In this document: one piece after another, positions 16,901 to 24,154 of the stretch
How positions within the stretch are numbered: the stretch's first letter is position 1
Layout of the letters: each line of letters opens with the position of its first letter
NCBI GenBank assembly: GCA_021154325.1
Contig: JAJKIR010000067.1
Location: 1 to 36,653 of the forward strand
DNA from: Gemmatimonas sp.
GTDB lineage: Bacteria > Gemmatimonadota > Gemmatimonadetes > Gemmatimonadales > Gemmatimonadaceae
Direction: 5' to 3'
Length of the DNA stretch: 36,653 nucleotides
Made by a program: the position numbers and the translations under genes
The notes under the pieces: generated by a model
Seen by the model: the letters and a program-made list of their open reading frames with translations, nothing else
What the model was told of the DNA's origin: nothing
The model's database searches: none

Positions 16901-17557
16901 TCACGCGGCACAGCCGCTCTTCGGCTGCTGGTAATCGCACGGACAGCTGCCTTCTGGACACGACATCCCCGGCCGTCCGGCGCGGACACAGCGCCAGCAT
17001 GGACTGAGCGGCTCGCTCGTAATTGGAAGGCCGAGCACTCGTGAGGCGGCCTTTGCTCCATCGCCGGTCAGGGCGCGGAGCGCCGGCCGACCCAGAGCAT
17101 CGAACGACATCTCCGCCGCCGATACGAAACCTGCCTTACGAATTCCCGCGCCCGACGCGTGATTCTCCGGCGCGTAGCCGATCCAGAACCGCTCCGCGTC
17201 CGACGACTCCTCGCTCACGATCGCTAGCAGCAGTCGTGGATAGATCCCCAGCCCGCGATGCGATGGAAGGGTGACGAAGTTCCAGAGATATCGTTCGTCG
17301 GCGTTGAGGGTGAGCTTCGCGCCGAGCTCACCGATGTCCGCCGTTCGTGTCGCTACCCAGCCCCAGGCAGCGGCCTGGCCTGCGATGACGGCGACGTAAG
17401 CGCGGTGTCCTGCGGCGAAGCGAGCCGAGATCTCTTCGATGCTCCGATTCTGGAGCGAGGCCATGGCCGCGGCGTCCAGCTCATGGCGAATCGACAATCC
17501 CGCGAGCGGCGAAAGAGCGGTCACGAAGTCATCTCGATGGCGAGTGGCGAATGGCAC
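16901..17557 (-). CDS. GNAT-family acetyltransferase with cysteine-rich tail
   Basis: A 218-residue protein with a GNAT fold: strands and helix around AYVAVIAGQAAAWGWV, the acetyl-CoA pyrophosphate loop LPSHRGLGIYPRLL near residue 105-118, and the YAPENHASGAGIRKAGFV segment typical of the fold's end. The last 35 residues carry six cysteines (CWRC, then SCPEGSCPC, then GCAA) not expected of a plain GNAT; they could hold zinc, copper or a cluster. The GTG at 17557 has TGAGGA 7 bp upstream; a TTG at 17581 is also in frame. Its promoter carries the AraC-type box at 17642-17667. Substrate unknown. Confidence 0.75.
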   Translation of the reverse strand: MPFATRHRDDFVTALSPLAGLSIRHELDAAAMASLQNRSIEEISARFAAGHRAYVAVIAGQAAAWGWVATRTADIGELGAKLTLNADERYLWNFVTLPSHRGLGIYPRLLLAIVSEESSDAERFWIGYAPENHASGAGIRKAGFVSAAEMSFDALGRPALRALTGDGAKAASRVLGLPITSEPLSPCWRCVRAGRPGMSCPEGSCPCDYQQPKSGCAA

Positions 17558-17589
17558 GGTGGAATCCTCAGGTGGATGCAAAAGCGAAA

Positions 17590-17612
17590 GGCCACGTCGT
17601 GTTGACGTGGCC
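17590..17612 (-). other. Hairpin at predicted 5' end of the GNAT transcript
   Basis: Arms GGCCACGTC and GACGTGGCC (9 bp) with a 5-nt loop, followed on the minus strand by TTTCGCTTTT. It begins about 3 nt downstream of the predicted -10, so it would sit at the mRNA 5' end. A near-identical stem is found at 19941-19964 in the matching position. It might also serve as the AraC gene's terminator, since it lies 75 bp after that stop and is followed by T-rich sequence. Confidence 0.6.
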
Positions 17613-17614
17613 CG

Positions 17615-17667
17615 AGAATACGACCGTGTGATGTGACCTTCTTGAACGGAACGGCTCTGTCGTTGAA
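17615..17667 (-). promoter_or_regulatory. AraC-type direct-repeat box and promoter of the GNAT gene
   Basis: On the minus strand two GTTCAA copies (core at 17663-17667 and 17642-17646) are exactly 21 bp apart, two helical turns, the usual layout for AraC-family dimers. A -10-like TATTCT (17615-17620) follows after 21 bp, so the -35 region is overlapped by the second repeat, as in class II activation. The flanking bases AGCC-CTACGTTCAACGACA are shared with the promoter at 19887. Confidence 0.65.
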
Positions 17668-17686
17668 CGTAGAGGCTAATCGAGGC

Positions 17687-18547
17687 CTAACGGCTCACTG
17701 TGCGCGCGGGCTCGGGCGGCGGGTACTTCGCCAGGCTGCCCGACACCGGGTGATTGCCCGAGGTCTCCCTCGCTGGCAGTGGCCCGGTGAGCTGCAGCAT
17801 CGACGGCGGAAAGCCGAACATCCGGCGAGACGTGCGCGAGAGATGGGCGGCGTCCGCGAAGCCGGCCGAGTGCGCGGCCGAGGACAGCGACTCGCCCGCC
17901 TGCATCAGCTCCCAGACGCGCACGAAGCGGCGCCAGAGAATGTAGGGCCGCAACGCCGTCCCAGTCTGCTCGACAAAGAGGTGGCGAAATCGGCTCGGCG
18001 AGAGGAACGCGACCTCGGCAACCTCCTCCAGCGTGAGGGGCGCGTCGAGATGGCTGTTGATGTACGATACCGCGCGCAGGATGCGCTCGTCCGAGACCAC
18101 CGACGGCTCGACACCACCGGTGAGCGTTCGGACAACGCGCTGCGCCGCGGCGATCAATGCCGCGGTGTTGCGCTCCTCGTTCCTGGCAGCGAACAACGCC
18201 GGACCAACTTCCGCCAGGAGCTCGGCCGGAAGGGCACTGATGCCCTCCGACCCGAACCGTTCGGTGAGCGCGCGGCCTTCGCGACGCTCGGGCTCGACGA
18301 AGATGATCGCATTGAGCGGAACGTGCGTCGCGTCCATCGTATGCGGCTGGCGCGAGGCGATCACCACGCCCTCGTAAGCCGTCCACGGCTCCTGATCCGA
18401 CCGCCGGAAGCGAATGCCATGCGTCGAACCGAAGCCGATCTGGATGGCGTAGTGCGCGTGCATCGGCGTGATGCCCCGCGCTCGGCCGATCATGAGGCAG
18501 CCGCCGTCCCACGACACGAATTGTCCAATCCCGCCTGCGGTGCTCAT
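17687..18547 (-). CDS. AraC-family transcriptional regulator
   Basis: A 286-residue regulator with an N-terminal cupin-like sensing domain (about 1-150; the HAHYAIQIGF segment is typical) and a C-terminal double helix-turn-helix of the AraC type (about 175-255: PLTLEEVAEVAFLSPSRFRHLF and FADAAHLSRTSRRMFGFPPS). It lies between a flavin monooxygenase gene upstream and a GNAT gene downstream, both on its strand, and has its own sigma-70-like promoter. The matching direct-repeat boxes before three neighbouring units make it the obvious candidate activator of them. The TAG stop lies within the word GCCTAACG at 17685-17692. Ligand unknown. Confidence 0.88.
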   Translation of the reverse strand: MSTAGGIGQFVSWDGGCLMIGRARGITPMHAHYAIQIGFGSTHGIRFRRSDQEPWTAYEGVVIASRQPHTMDATHVPLNAIIFVEPERREGRALTERFGSEGISALPAELLAEVGPALFAARNEERNTAALIAAAQRVVRTLTGGVEPSVVSDERILRAVSYINSHLDAPLTLEEVAEVAFLSPSRFRHLFVEQTGTALRPYILWRRFVRVWELMQAGESLSSAAHSAGFADAAHLSRTSRRMFGFPPSMLQLTGPLPARETSGNHPVSGSLAKYPPPEPARTVSR

Positions 18548-18579
18548 CGATGCTCCCGTGCTCCCGTTCCGTCGGCCAC

Positions 18580-18609
18580 ATTCTACACCAGCACCCGAGA
18601 ATGGGTCAA
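18580..18609 (-). promoter_or_regulatory. Sigma-70-like promoter of the AraC gene
   Basis: On the minus strand TTGACC (18604-18609) and TAGAAT (18580-18585) are separated by 18 bp, and the -10 is 32 bp before the ATG. This is one of the best consensus promoters in the window. No TTCAA direct repeat is seen here, so AraC is probably expressed independently of its targets. Confidence 0.65.
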
Positions 18610-18627
18610 CGACTCGGGGCTCAACCG

Positions 18628-19740
18628 TTAGGCGGGAAGCATCGCCTCACTCCGTTGCGCGGCCCGTTCGGCGACGTATGCCGCGTCCAGCCCGACGCCG
18701 CCGATCAGCGAGGAAGCCATCCGGTGCTGGAATCGCAGGCCGAGGAAGAACAGGCCGGGCGCTTCGGGAACGACGCCGCGCACGTGGCGAGGAAATCCGG
18801 ATTCATCGAAGATCGGCAGATCGATCCAACGGTAGTCTGGCGCGAAGCCGGTGCACCAGACGATGACGCGAGGCTCGAGCACCTTGCCGCCACAGACAGG
18901 AAGCCCGCCGCGCTCCGCGTCCAGCCGTCCGACGCGACAGACTCCCGCCGCAACGAGATCCTGCTCCGGGATACCGATCAGCGCGTCACCGCCGGTCGTC
19001 GCCTTACCACGGAGTCGCCGGCCGAGACGAGTGTCCAGGGTGGCGCGCGTCAGCACTGGCCAGATCCAGTCGAAGATGTCACGGCCGAGGACGCGCCGCG
19101 GCAGGTGGCCTGTGTCGCGGCCGGCCAGCCACACCTTGCGATGGCCCGCGAGCTCGAGCGCGATCTGCGCGCCGGAGTTGCCGGCGCCGACGACCAGAAC
19201 GGGTCCGTCAGGCAGCGCGAGCGGATTGCGATAGCTGCTCGAGTGGAGCTGTACGATCGATCTCGAGATGCCTGACGCGACGGCAGGGATGAGCGGTCGC
19301 TGAAATGCACCCGTGGCGACGATCACGTTGCCGGCCTCGAGACGCGTCTCGGAGCCCTCGAGACTGATGGTGAAATGCTCGCCGTCGGACGTCACTGACT
19401 GGACGCGTGAGTTGAGGCGCACAGCCAGGTCAAACCGCTCCGCGTAGCGCTCGAGGTAGTCCGCGACTTCGTCCTTGTCGGCGAGATGGTCCGGCATCGC
19501 GGGGAAGGGCGTTCCCGGAAGGCCGCTGTACCGGGCAGGCGTGAAGAGGCGAAGCGAATCCCAGCGCTTTCGCCAGTTGTCCCCGACGCGGCTCTCGTCG
19601 CTCAGGATCACGAAGTCCACGTCGCGTGCTGCGAGATGATGGCCGACCGCGAGTCCGGCCTGGCCGGCGCCGATCACCACCGTGTCGAACCGTTCGACGC
19701 GTGAGGCACGGGATGGAATCGTTGGGATCGCGATAGTCAT
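18628..19740 (-). CDS. Flavin-containing monooxygenase (CzcO/YUCCA-like)
   Basis: A 370-residue cytoplasmic FAD- and NAD(P)H-dependent oxidoreductase. It has the FAD site GAGQAG (24-29), RVGDNWRKRWDSLRLFTPARY as in bacterial FMO-like proteins, LHSSSYRNP in the place of the FMO linker motif, the NAD(P)H site GAGNSG (185-190), and the C-terminal WCTGFAPDY motif. Relatives oxygenate sulphur or nitrogen atoms of small molecules or act as Baeyer-Villiger enzymes; the substrate is not predictable here. The ATG at 19740 is chosen; the frame is open for ten more codons. An AraC-type half-box with a well-placed -10 lies upstream. The TAA stop lies inside the word at 18626-18633. Confidence 0.85.
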   Translation of the reverse strand: MTIAIPTIPSRASRVERFDTVVIGAGQAGLAVGHHLAARDVDFVILSDESRVGDNWRKRWDSLRLFTPARYSGLPGTPFPAMPDHLADKDEVADYLERYAERFDLAVRLNSRVQSVTSDGEHFTISLEGSETRLEAGNVIVATGAFQRPLIPAVASGISRSIVQLHSSSYRNPLALPDGPVLVVGAGNSGAQIALELAGHRKVWLAGRDTGHLPRRVLGRDIFDWIWPVLTRATLDTRLGRRLRGKATTGGDALIGIPEQDLVAAGVCRVGRLDAERGGLPVCGGKVLEPRVIVWCTGFAPDYRWIDLPIFDESGFPRHVRGVVPEAPGLFFLGLRFQHRMASSLIGGVGLDAAYVAERAAQRSEAMLPA

Positions 19741-19765
19741 TGAAGTCCACTCATCCGGGGTTCGT

Positions 19766-19782
19766 GGCACGGCAGCCGTGCC
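19766..19782 (-). other. Hairpin in the leader of the monooxygenase gene
   Basis: Arms GGCACGG and CCGTGCC (7 bp) with a 3-nt loop, about 26 bp before the start codon at 19740. It is GC-rich, lies in the predicted 5' leader and differs in sequence from the stems at 17590 and 19941. Confidence 0.5.
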
Positions 19783-19797
19783 TTCGTGTGCACCAGC

Positions 19798-19845
19798 ATG
19801 ATCGTGCCCCAGCGATGGACATGCTTGAACGAAACGGCTGACCGA
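19798..19845 (-). promoter_or_regulatory. AraC-type box (one clear half) and promoter of the monooxygenase gene
   Basis: On the minus strand AGCCGTTTCGTTCAAG matches AGCCGTTCCGTTCAAG in the GNAT promoter at all but one base. The TTCAA core is at 19825-19829, and 21 bp later lies GATCAT (19798-19803), a 4-of-6 match to the -10 consensus and at the same distance as in the other two promoters. The distal TTCAA repeat is not conserved. Confidence 0.5.
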
Positions 19846-19886
19846 CGCCGCCTCTGAGCGCCGGCGCGCGAAGCTCAGCCCCTACG

Positions 19887-19939
19887 TTCAACGACACGAC
19901 CGTTTGATTCAAGAATGTCCCTCCGAGGACCGATAAAGT
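19887..19939 (+). promoter_or_regulatory. AraC-type direct-repeat box and promoter of the YtkA-peroxidase operon
   Basis: TTCAA cores at 19887-19891 and 19908-19912 are 21 bp apart and are followed after 21 bp by TAAAGT (19934-19939) as -10. The block CTACGTTCAACGACA is identical to that before the GNAT gene on the other strand. The predicted transcript starts at or just before the hairpin at 19941. Confidence 0.65.
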
Positions 19940-19940
19940 G

Positions 19941-19964
19941 CGCCACGTCGAACATGACGTGGCG
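19941..19964 (+). other. Hairpin at predicted 5' end of the YtkA-peroxidase mRNA
   Basis: Arms CGCCACGTC and GACGTGGCG (9 bp) with a 6-nt loop, followed by TTTC. No gene lies upstream on this strand, so it is not a terminator of a preceding gene. It begins 1 nt after the -10 and ends 34 nt before the start codon. The stem core GCCACGTC/GACGTGGC is the same as at 17590-17612. Confidence 0.6.
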
Positions 19965-19998
19965 TTTCACATCATCGGCTCTTCTTCAGGAGGTTCAC

Positions 19999-20430
19999 AT
20001 GCAATCCATACGGCGCACGTACCAGCTCGGCATTCTCGCGGCGGTGATGCTGGCCACCGGCTGCATGATGTTCGCGCGGCCACCGAAGGACCTGGACTAC
20101 TCTCGCACGCGTCTGAGCGCGGCCGGAGCGTACCGAGCGACGATTCGTCCGCAGGGAGACACCATCCCCCAGGGCAAGCTGCACCGCTGGGTGCTCCATC
20201 TCGAGGCGCCTAACGGCACACCGATCGATGGCTGTCAGATCACGGTGGACGGCGGCATGCCCCAGCACGGCCACGGTCTCCCGACCAAGCCGAAGGTCAC
20301 GCGCGATCTCGGCAACGGCGATCATCTCGTGGACGGAATGAAGTTCAACATGGGCGGCTGGTGGGTCGTGAAGTTCCGCATCGCCACGGCCACCGGCAGC
20401 GACTCGGTCGTGTTCAATCTGAAGCTCTGA
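19999..20430 (+). CDS. YtkA-like lipoprotein
   Basis: A 143-residue lipoprotein: basic start MQSIRR, hydrophobic stretch, and lipobox ATGC with Cys22 as the lipid site. The mature part is a single immunoglobulin-like domain of the YtkA/FixH type (WVLHLEAPNGTPIDGCQITVDGGMPQHGHG, then NMGGWWVVKF). The MPQHGHG segment with Met and His residues could bind copper, though this is inference. AGGAGG lies 5 bp before the ATG, which settles the start. First gene of a three-gene operon with a di-haem peroxidase. Confidence 0.85.
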   Translation: MQSIRRTYQLGILAAVMLATGCMMFARPPKDLDYSRTRLSAAGAYRATIRPQGDTIPQGKLHRWVLHLEAPNGTPIDGCQITVDGGMPQHGHGLPTKPKVTRDLGNGDHLVDGMKFNMGGWWVVKFRIATATGSDSVVFNLKL

Positions 20431-20469
20431 TCCGCTCACCGACCGATCGCCTTCACCGAGAGAACTTCC

Positions 20470-21834
20470 ATGTCTCCACGGCCTAACGGTTTCGCTCGCG
20501 CTCTCCGGCGTTTTCGCGACAGTGCCGCGTTCGCGATTCTGGTCTCGTCAATCGCGGGTGTCATCGGAACGACCGCCGTCTCGGTCGCTGCGGCCCACGG
20601 AGCGCAGCTCCCGAGGCCCCGCTGGAGTGCCGACGAGCGCACGATGCTCAAGTCGCTTTCCCTAACGAGTCTCCAGCCGCTCGCGCCGGATCCATCCAAC
20701 CGGTTCGGCGATGATCCACGCGCCGCGGCGCTTGGTCGCGAGCTGTTCTTCGACACGCGGCTCAGCGGCAACGGCAAGGTGTCGTGCGCTACCTGTCACG
20801 TGCCCGCGCAGGATCTCCAGGACGGCACGCCGCTGGCGCACGGCGTCGGCACGACCGCACGCCGCACGATGCCCATCGCCGGCACCGCGCACAACAGCTG
20901 GTTCTTCTGGGACGGCCGCACCGACAGCCAGTGGGCCCAGGCGCTCGGTCCGCTCGAGAGCGCGGTGGAGCATGGCGGCACGAGGGCGCAGTACGCCCAT
21001 GTGATCGCGAAGCATTATCGAGGCGAGTACGAGGACGTCTTCGGCGCGTTGCCGTCGCTCGTGCAGGTGCCGCGCAACGCGGGTCCGGTCGCAGACAACG
21101 CGGCCCGTGGCGCGTGGCAGCGGCTCCCGTCGACGCAGCGTGACGAGATCTCCCGCGTCTACGCCAACATCGGCAAGGCGATCGCCGCGTTCGAGCGCAG
21201 GATCGAGCTCGCTCCGTCCCGCTTCGACCGCTACGTCGACACGGAGCTCGCCGGACGTCCGCACGACTCGACCGATGTGCTCTCCAGCAACGAGGAGGCA
21301 GGGCTGCGCCTCTTCATCGGCAAGGCGAACTGCGTCAACTGTCACAACGGTCCGCTGTTCACCGACAATCACTTTCACAACACCGGAGTTCCGAAGTCGA
21401 AGCTGGAACTCCCGGTCGACAGTGGCCGCGCGCTTGGCGTAAGGCAGGCAGTGGCAGGTGAGTTCAACTGCGCGAGCCGTTACAGCGACGCCAAGCCTGA
21501 CGACTGCGAAGAGCTCACCTTCGCGGTGACGGAAGGCGATGAGCTGGTGCGCGCGTACAAGACGCCGTCGCTGCGCAGTGTGGCGGCGCGTGCGCCGTAC
21601 ATGCACGCCGGACAGTTCGCCTCGCTGAACGAAGTGCTCTCCCACTACAACCGCGCGCCGGCGGCGCCGTTCGGCAAGAGCGAGCTGCGGCCGCTACACC
21701 TCTCGCCGACCGAGCTGAGTCAGCTCGCGGCTTTCCTCCAGCTGCTAACGACTCCCATCGCTACGCCGAAGGGGTGGCTCGAACAGCCATCCACTCACGT
21801 CAATGGAGACAAAGGCCATGTCAACAATTACTAA
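20470..21834 (+). CDS. Di-haem cytochrome c peroxidase / MauG-family protein
   Basis: A 454-residue exported di-haem protein. A basic start and a hydrophobic stretch at about 18-45 serve as signal peptide or anchor. Two c-type haem motifs are present: CATCH (106-110) and CVNCH (288-292). Other family marks are LGRELFFDTRLSGNGKVSC before haem 1, MPIAGTAHNSWFFWDGR after it, and YKTPSLRSVAARAPYMHAGQFASLNEVL near the C terminus. Relatives reduce H2O2 with cytochrome c or carry out long-range oxidation of a partner protein (MauG, MbnH). Its placement between two YtkA-like genes makes one of them a plausible partner. Confidence 0.9.
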   Translation: MSPRPNGFARALRRFRDSAAFAILVSSIAGVIGTTAVSVAAAHGAQLPRPRWSADERTMLKSLSLTSLQPLAPDPSNRFGDDPRAAALGRELFFDTRLSGNGKVSCATCHVPAQDLQDGTPLAHGVGTTARRTMPIAGTAHNSWFFWDGRTDSQWAQALGPLESAVEHGGTRAQYAHVIAKHYRGEYEDVFGALPSLVQVPRNAGPVADNAARGAWQRLPSTQRDEISRVYANIGKAIAAFERRIELAPSRFDRYVDTELAGRPHDSTDVLSSNEEAGLRLFIGKANCVNCHNGPLFTDNHFHNTGVPKSKLELPVDSGRALGVRQAVAGEFNCASRYSDAKPDDCEELTFAVTEGDELVRAYKTPSLRSVAARAPYMHAGQFASLNEVLSHYNRAPAAPFGKSELRPLHLSPTELSQLAAFLQLLTTPIATPKGWLEQPSTHVNGDKGHVNNY

Positions 21835-22270
21835 ACACGTTCGGGTTGCCTGCACGATGTGGATCCCCCTCGCGGTGTTGGCGCTCACCCTCACGGCAAC
21901 CACGTGGCCTCGGCCGCGGCCGCGCGCGGCCAGCTTGGAACGAATCGTCGCTGCCCGACTCACGGACATCCCGTCGCACAATCGGGTGTATCGCGCCTCG
22001 CTCGACCTGACGAATGACTTCGTCTGGACCCTGCGGGTGCGCTCGGCCTCCGGCGTGCCGGTCCCGAATGCGAGCGTGTCGATGGAGGCGTGGATGCCAG
22101 ACCAGGAGCGCGTCGCGCATGCCACGCCGGCCTCGATCCAATCCGTGGGTGCCGGATCGTACCGCATCAGCCCGTTGACGTTCGACCGGTCCGGCTGGTG
22201 GAATCTCAAGGTGCAGGTCACTGCCGGGGGACGGACGGACAGCCTCGCCTTCAACGTGATTCTCAGGTGA
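21818..22270 (+). CDS. YtkA/FixH-like exported protein
   Basis: A 150-residue protein with one hydrophobic segment at about 10-28 (signal peptide or anchor) and a single YtkA-like beta domain: FVWTLRVRSASGVPVPNASV, then SYRISPLTFDRSGWWNLKVQV. It shares the GWW-KV/KF ending with the lipoprotein at 19999, so the two are distant paralogues, but it has no lipobox cysteine and lacks the MPQHGHG segment. GGAGAC lies 7 bp before the ATG at 21818. It overlaps the end of the peroxidase gene by 17 bp, so it belongs to the same operon. Confidence 0.8.
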   Translation: MSTITKHVRVACTMWIPLAVLALTLTATTWPRPRPRAASLERIVAARLTDIPSHNRVYRASLDLTNDFVWTLRVRSASGVPVPNASVSMEAWMPDQERVAHATPASIQSVGAGSYRISPLTFDRSGWWNLKVQVTAGGRTDSLAFNVILR

Positions 22271-22290
22271 ATGAAGCTCGCCGTTTGGCG

Positions 22291-23481
22291 CTACTCCTCG
22301 ACCACGAGCACGCCGATCGCGCCCTTCTGACCGTGGCCGAAGCCGTGATTCACGAATGGGAATTCGCCGGCGACGTTTGCGACCAGCTCGAACACCATCC
22401 CGCCGCCCGCCGGGACGTTGAACGTCTGCACACCGTGAATCGCGTTCTCCGGCGGCGAGCCAAGGTACACCGTGTCGAACTGCTCACCGACGATGTGAAA
22501 GGCACACGAGATCGTTGGTCCGCCGTCAACGACGTAGAATCGCACCCGTTCGCCGCGCTTCACCCGGATCGGCTCCGTCTGATACTGGCCTGGCCGGCCG
22601 TTGAAGGCGACGTAGTCGGGTAGAGTCGCGAGCATCTTGGAGTAGTCGAACGGATGCACTCCGTTCACGGGGTTGCCGACGTAAAACTCACTCTGGACGA
22701 GTACGAATTCTTTCGCTGCTGGGAGTGGAGACGGCGGGTCGACGATGATCGCGCCCACCATACCTGAGCCGATATGCATGAGCACCGGCGAGCTGCCGCA
22801 GTGATAGAGGAACGCGCCCGCATAACGCGGCTTGAACGTGTACGACACCGATTGCCCCTTGAGGACGGAGCGGAAGGCCGTCTTCGGATCGATCTGCGCG
22901 GCGTGGAAGTCCATCGAATGCGGGACGTCGTGCTCGTTGGTGAGCGTGAACTCGATCGTATCCCCCACGCGACAGCGGACGATCGGTCCAGGCAGATTGC
23001 CTTCGAAGGTCCATGCGGCAACGACGATGTCCGGCGAGATCCGGACGGGAAGCGCCTGGGCGCGCCAGTGAAGCTGTTGCGTGCGACTGCTTGGCAAGGG
23101 CGGTAGGGCCGGGTCGAAGCGCTGGTAGGTCGCGTTCCCGGCGGGCACGCTCGTCGTCGTTGGGCCGACGGCATGATGCACCGTATGGAGGCGGCTATCC
23201 GGATTGTGCAGCACGCGGTTGGCCGGTTGTTGGCTGCCCGATGTCGTTCCGCGGCCGCTGTCTCGTCGCCCCGAATCGGCAGCGCCCGGCGCCCCGCGCG
23301 AGCAGCTCGACAACGCGGCGCCGACGCCTGGGATCACCAGGCCAAGCGCCGAGAGCGACGCCAGGAAGCCGCGACGCGATGTTTCGGGTGGCTCAGGGTG
23401 ACCGCGCGAAGCCGTTCGACTCGTTAGGTCGACCGTCGGGTCGACTTCGACGCATTGCCGCATCTCTTCCATCTCCGGCAT
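22291..23481 (-). CDS. NirK-like two-domain multicopper protein, Tat-exported
   Basis: A 396-residue protein with a twin-arginine leader (SRRGFLASLSALGLV, about 35-50) and a long Ser/Gly linker. The copper domains match nitrite reductase NirK: type 1 ligands His188, Cys228, His236, Met241; type 2 ligands His193, His227, His379; and the catalytic Asp191 in HSMDFH. The second catalytic residue of NirK, a histidine in the GGHGD loop, is replaced: here the loop reads VGEQFD. So the copper sites look intact, but classical nitrite reduction is doubtful. GGAGAC lies 6 bp before the ATG at 23481; the frame is open 48 codons further. It follows the iron permease gene by 70 bp and converges with the peroxidase operon. 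Confidence 0.85.
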   Translation of the reverse strand: MPEMEEMRQCVEVDPTVDLTSRTASRGHPEPPETSRRGFLASLSALGLVIPGVGAALSSCSRGAPGAADSGRRDSGRGTTSGSQQPANRVLHNPDSRLHTVHHAVGPTTTSVPAGNATYQRFDPALPPLPSSRTQQLHWRAQALPVRISPDIVVAAWTFEGNLPGPIVRCRVGDTIEFTLTNEHDVPHSMDFHAAQIDPKTAFRSVLKGQSVSYTFKPRYAGAFLYHCGSSPVLMHIGSGMVGAIIVDPPSPLPAAKEFVLVQSEFYVGNPVNGVHPFDYSKMLATLPDYVAFNGRPGQYQTEPIRVKRGERVRFYVVDGGPTISCAFHIVGEQFDTVYLGSPPENAIHGVQTFNVPAGGGMVFELVANVAGEFPFVNHGFGHGQKGAIGVLVVEE

Positions 23482-23551
23482 GAGATCGTCTCCAGGGCGA
23501 AGGCAAAAGTTGACATGCGGCGAGACGCAGAAAGGGCGCCAGACGAACCGC

Positions 23552-23932
23552 TCAGCGCGTGAGCTTCGCCTCGGCTGCCGCGCGCAGCTTCTCGAATTGT
23601 GCCTTGAGACGACGCAGCTCGTCATCCGATAGATCCTCCATGTCGACCAGCTCGTCGCGCGCCTCGGACACCGCGCGAATCAGCTCATCGAGCTTGAGCT
23701 GAGTGACCTGCGCGTCGCGGTTCTGGGTGTGCTGGATGAGGAACACCATGAGGAACGTCACGATCGTCGTGCCCGTGTTGATCGTGAGCTGCCAGGCGTC
23801 GGAGTAGTGAAACAATGGTCCCGTAAGGGCCCAGACCGTGACGAGCAAAATCGAGAGACCGAACGCCCAGGGCGTGCCGACGGCGTGCGAGATCGAGAGC
23901 GCGAAGTGTCGGAAACCTCGAGTCGAGTTCAT
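23552..23932 (-). CDS. Low-affinity iron permease family protein
   Basis: A 126-residue inner-membrane protein of the low-affinity iron permease family (PF04120 type). Two membrane helices are visible, at about 22-40 (AFGLSILLVTVWALTG) and 50-68 (INTGTTIVTFLMVFLIQ), followed by the family's conserved HTQNRDAQVTQLKLDELIRA and an acidic coiled-coil tail to the end. The family name comes from yeast Fet4-like proteins; iron transport by the bacterial members is not well established. The copper protein gene lies 70 bp downstream on the same strand and may be co-transcribed. Confidence 0.85.
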   Translation of the reverse strand: MNSTRGFRHFALSISHAVGTPWAFGLSILLVTVWALTGPLFHYSDAWQLTINTGTTIVTFLMVFLIQHTQNRDAQVTQLKLDELIRAVSEARDELVDMEDLSDDELRRLKAQFEKLRAAAEAKLTR

Positions 23933-24154
23933 TGGCGATCGGGTGCGGATGGTTGGTAGGCGGCTGTCTCGTTAGGCCGGTTCATCGGGCTGTCCGGTGG
24001 GCCAATTGGCGCAAGTGCATTGCAGCAAACCGTGCGATACCGCACATTGTACTGCCGCGAGGTCTGTCACCAGCGCGGCCGGGTCGCCAGTGGCGCCCTC
24101 GTATCCTCGGTGCTCCTGGCGGCGCCGCCACTCGTCAGGCCCCAGGAGATCGTG

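Noticed and set aside
16525..17557. Firm call of a toxin-antitoxin system
   Set aside because: The small protein's domain is only a pattern match, the gene order is enzyme first, and the promoter belongs to the AraC group.
22291..23481. Annotation as nitrite reductase nirK
   Set aside because: The catalytic histidine loop is not conserved, so only 'NirK-like multicopper protein' is justified.
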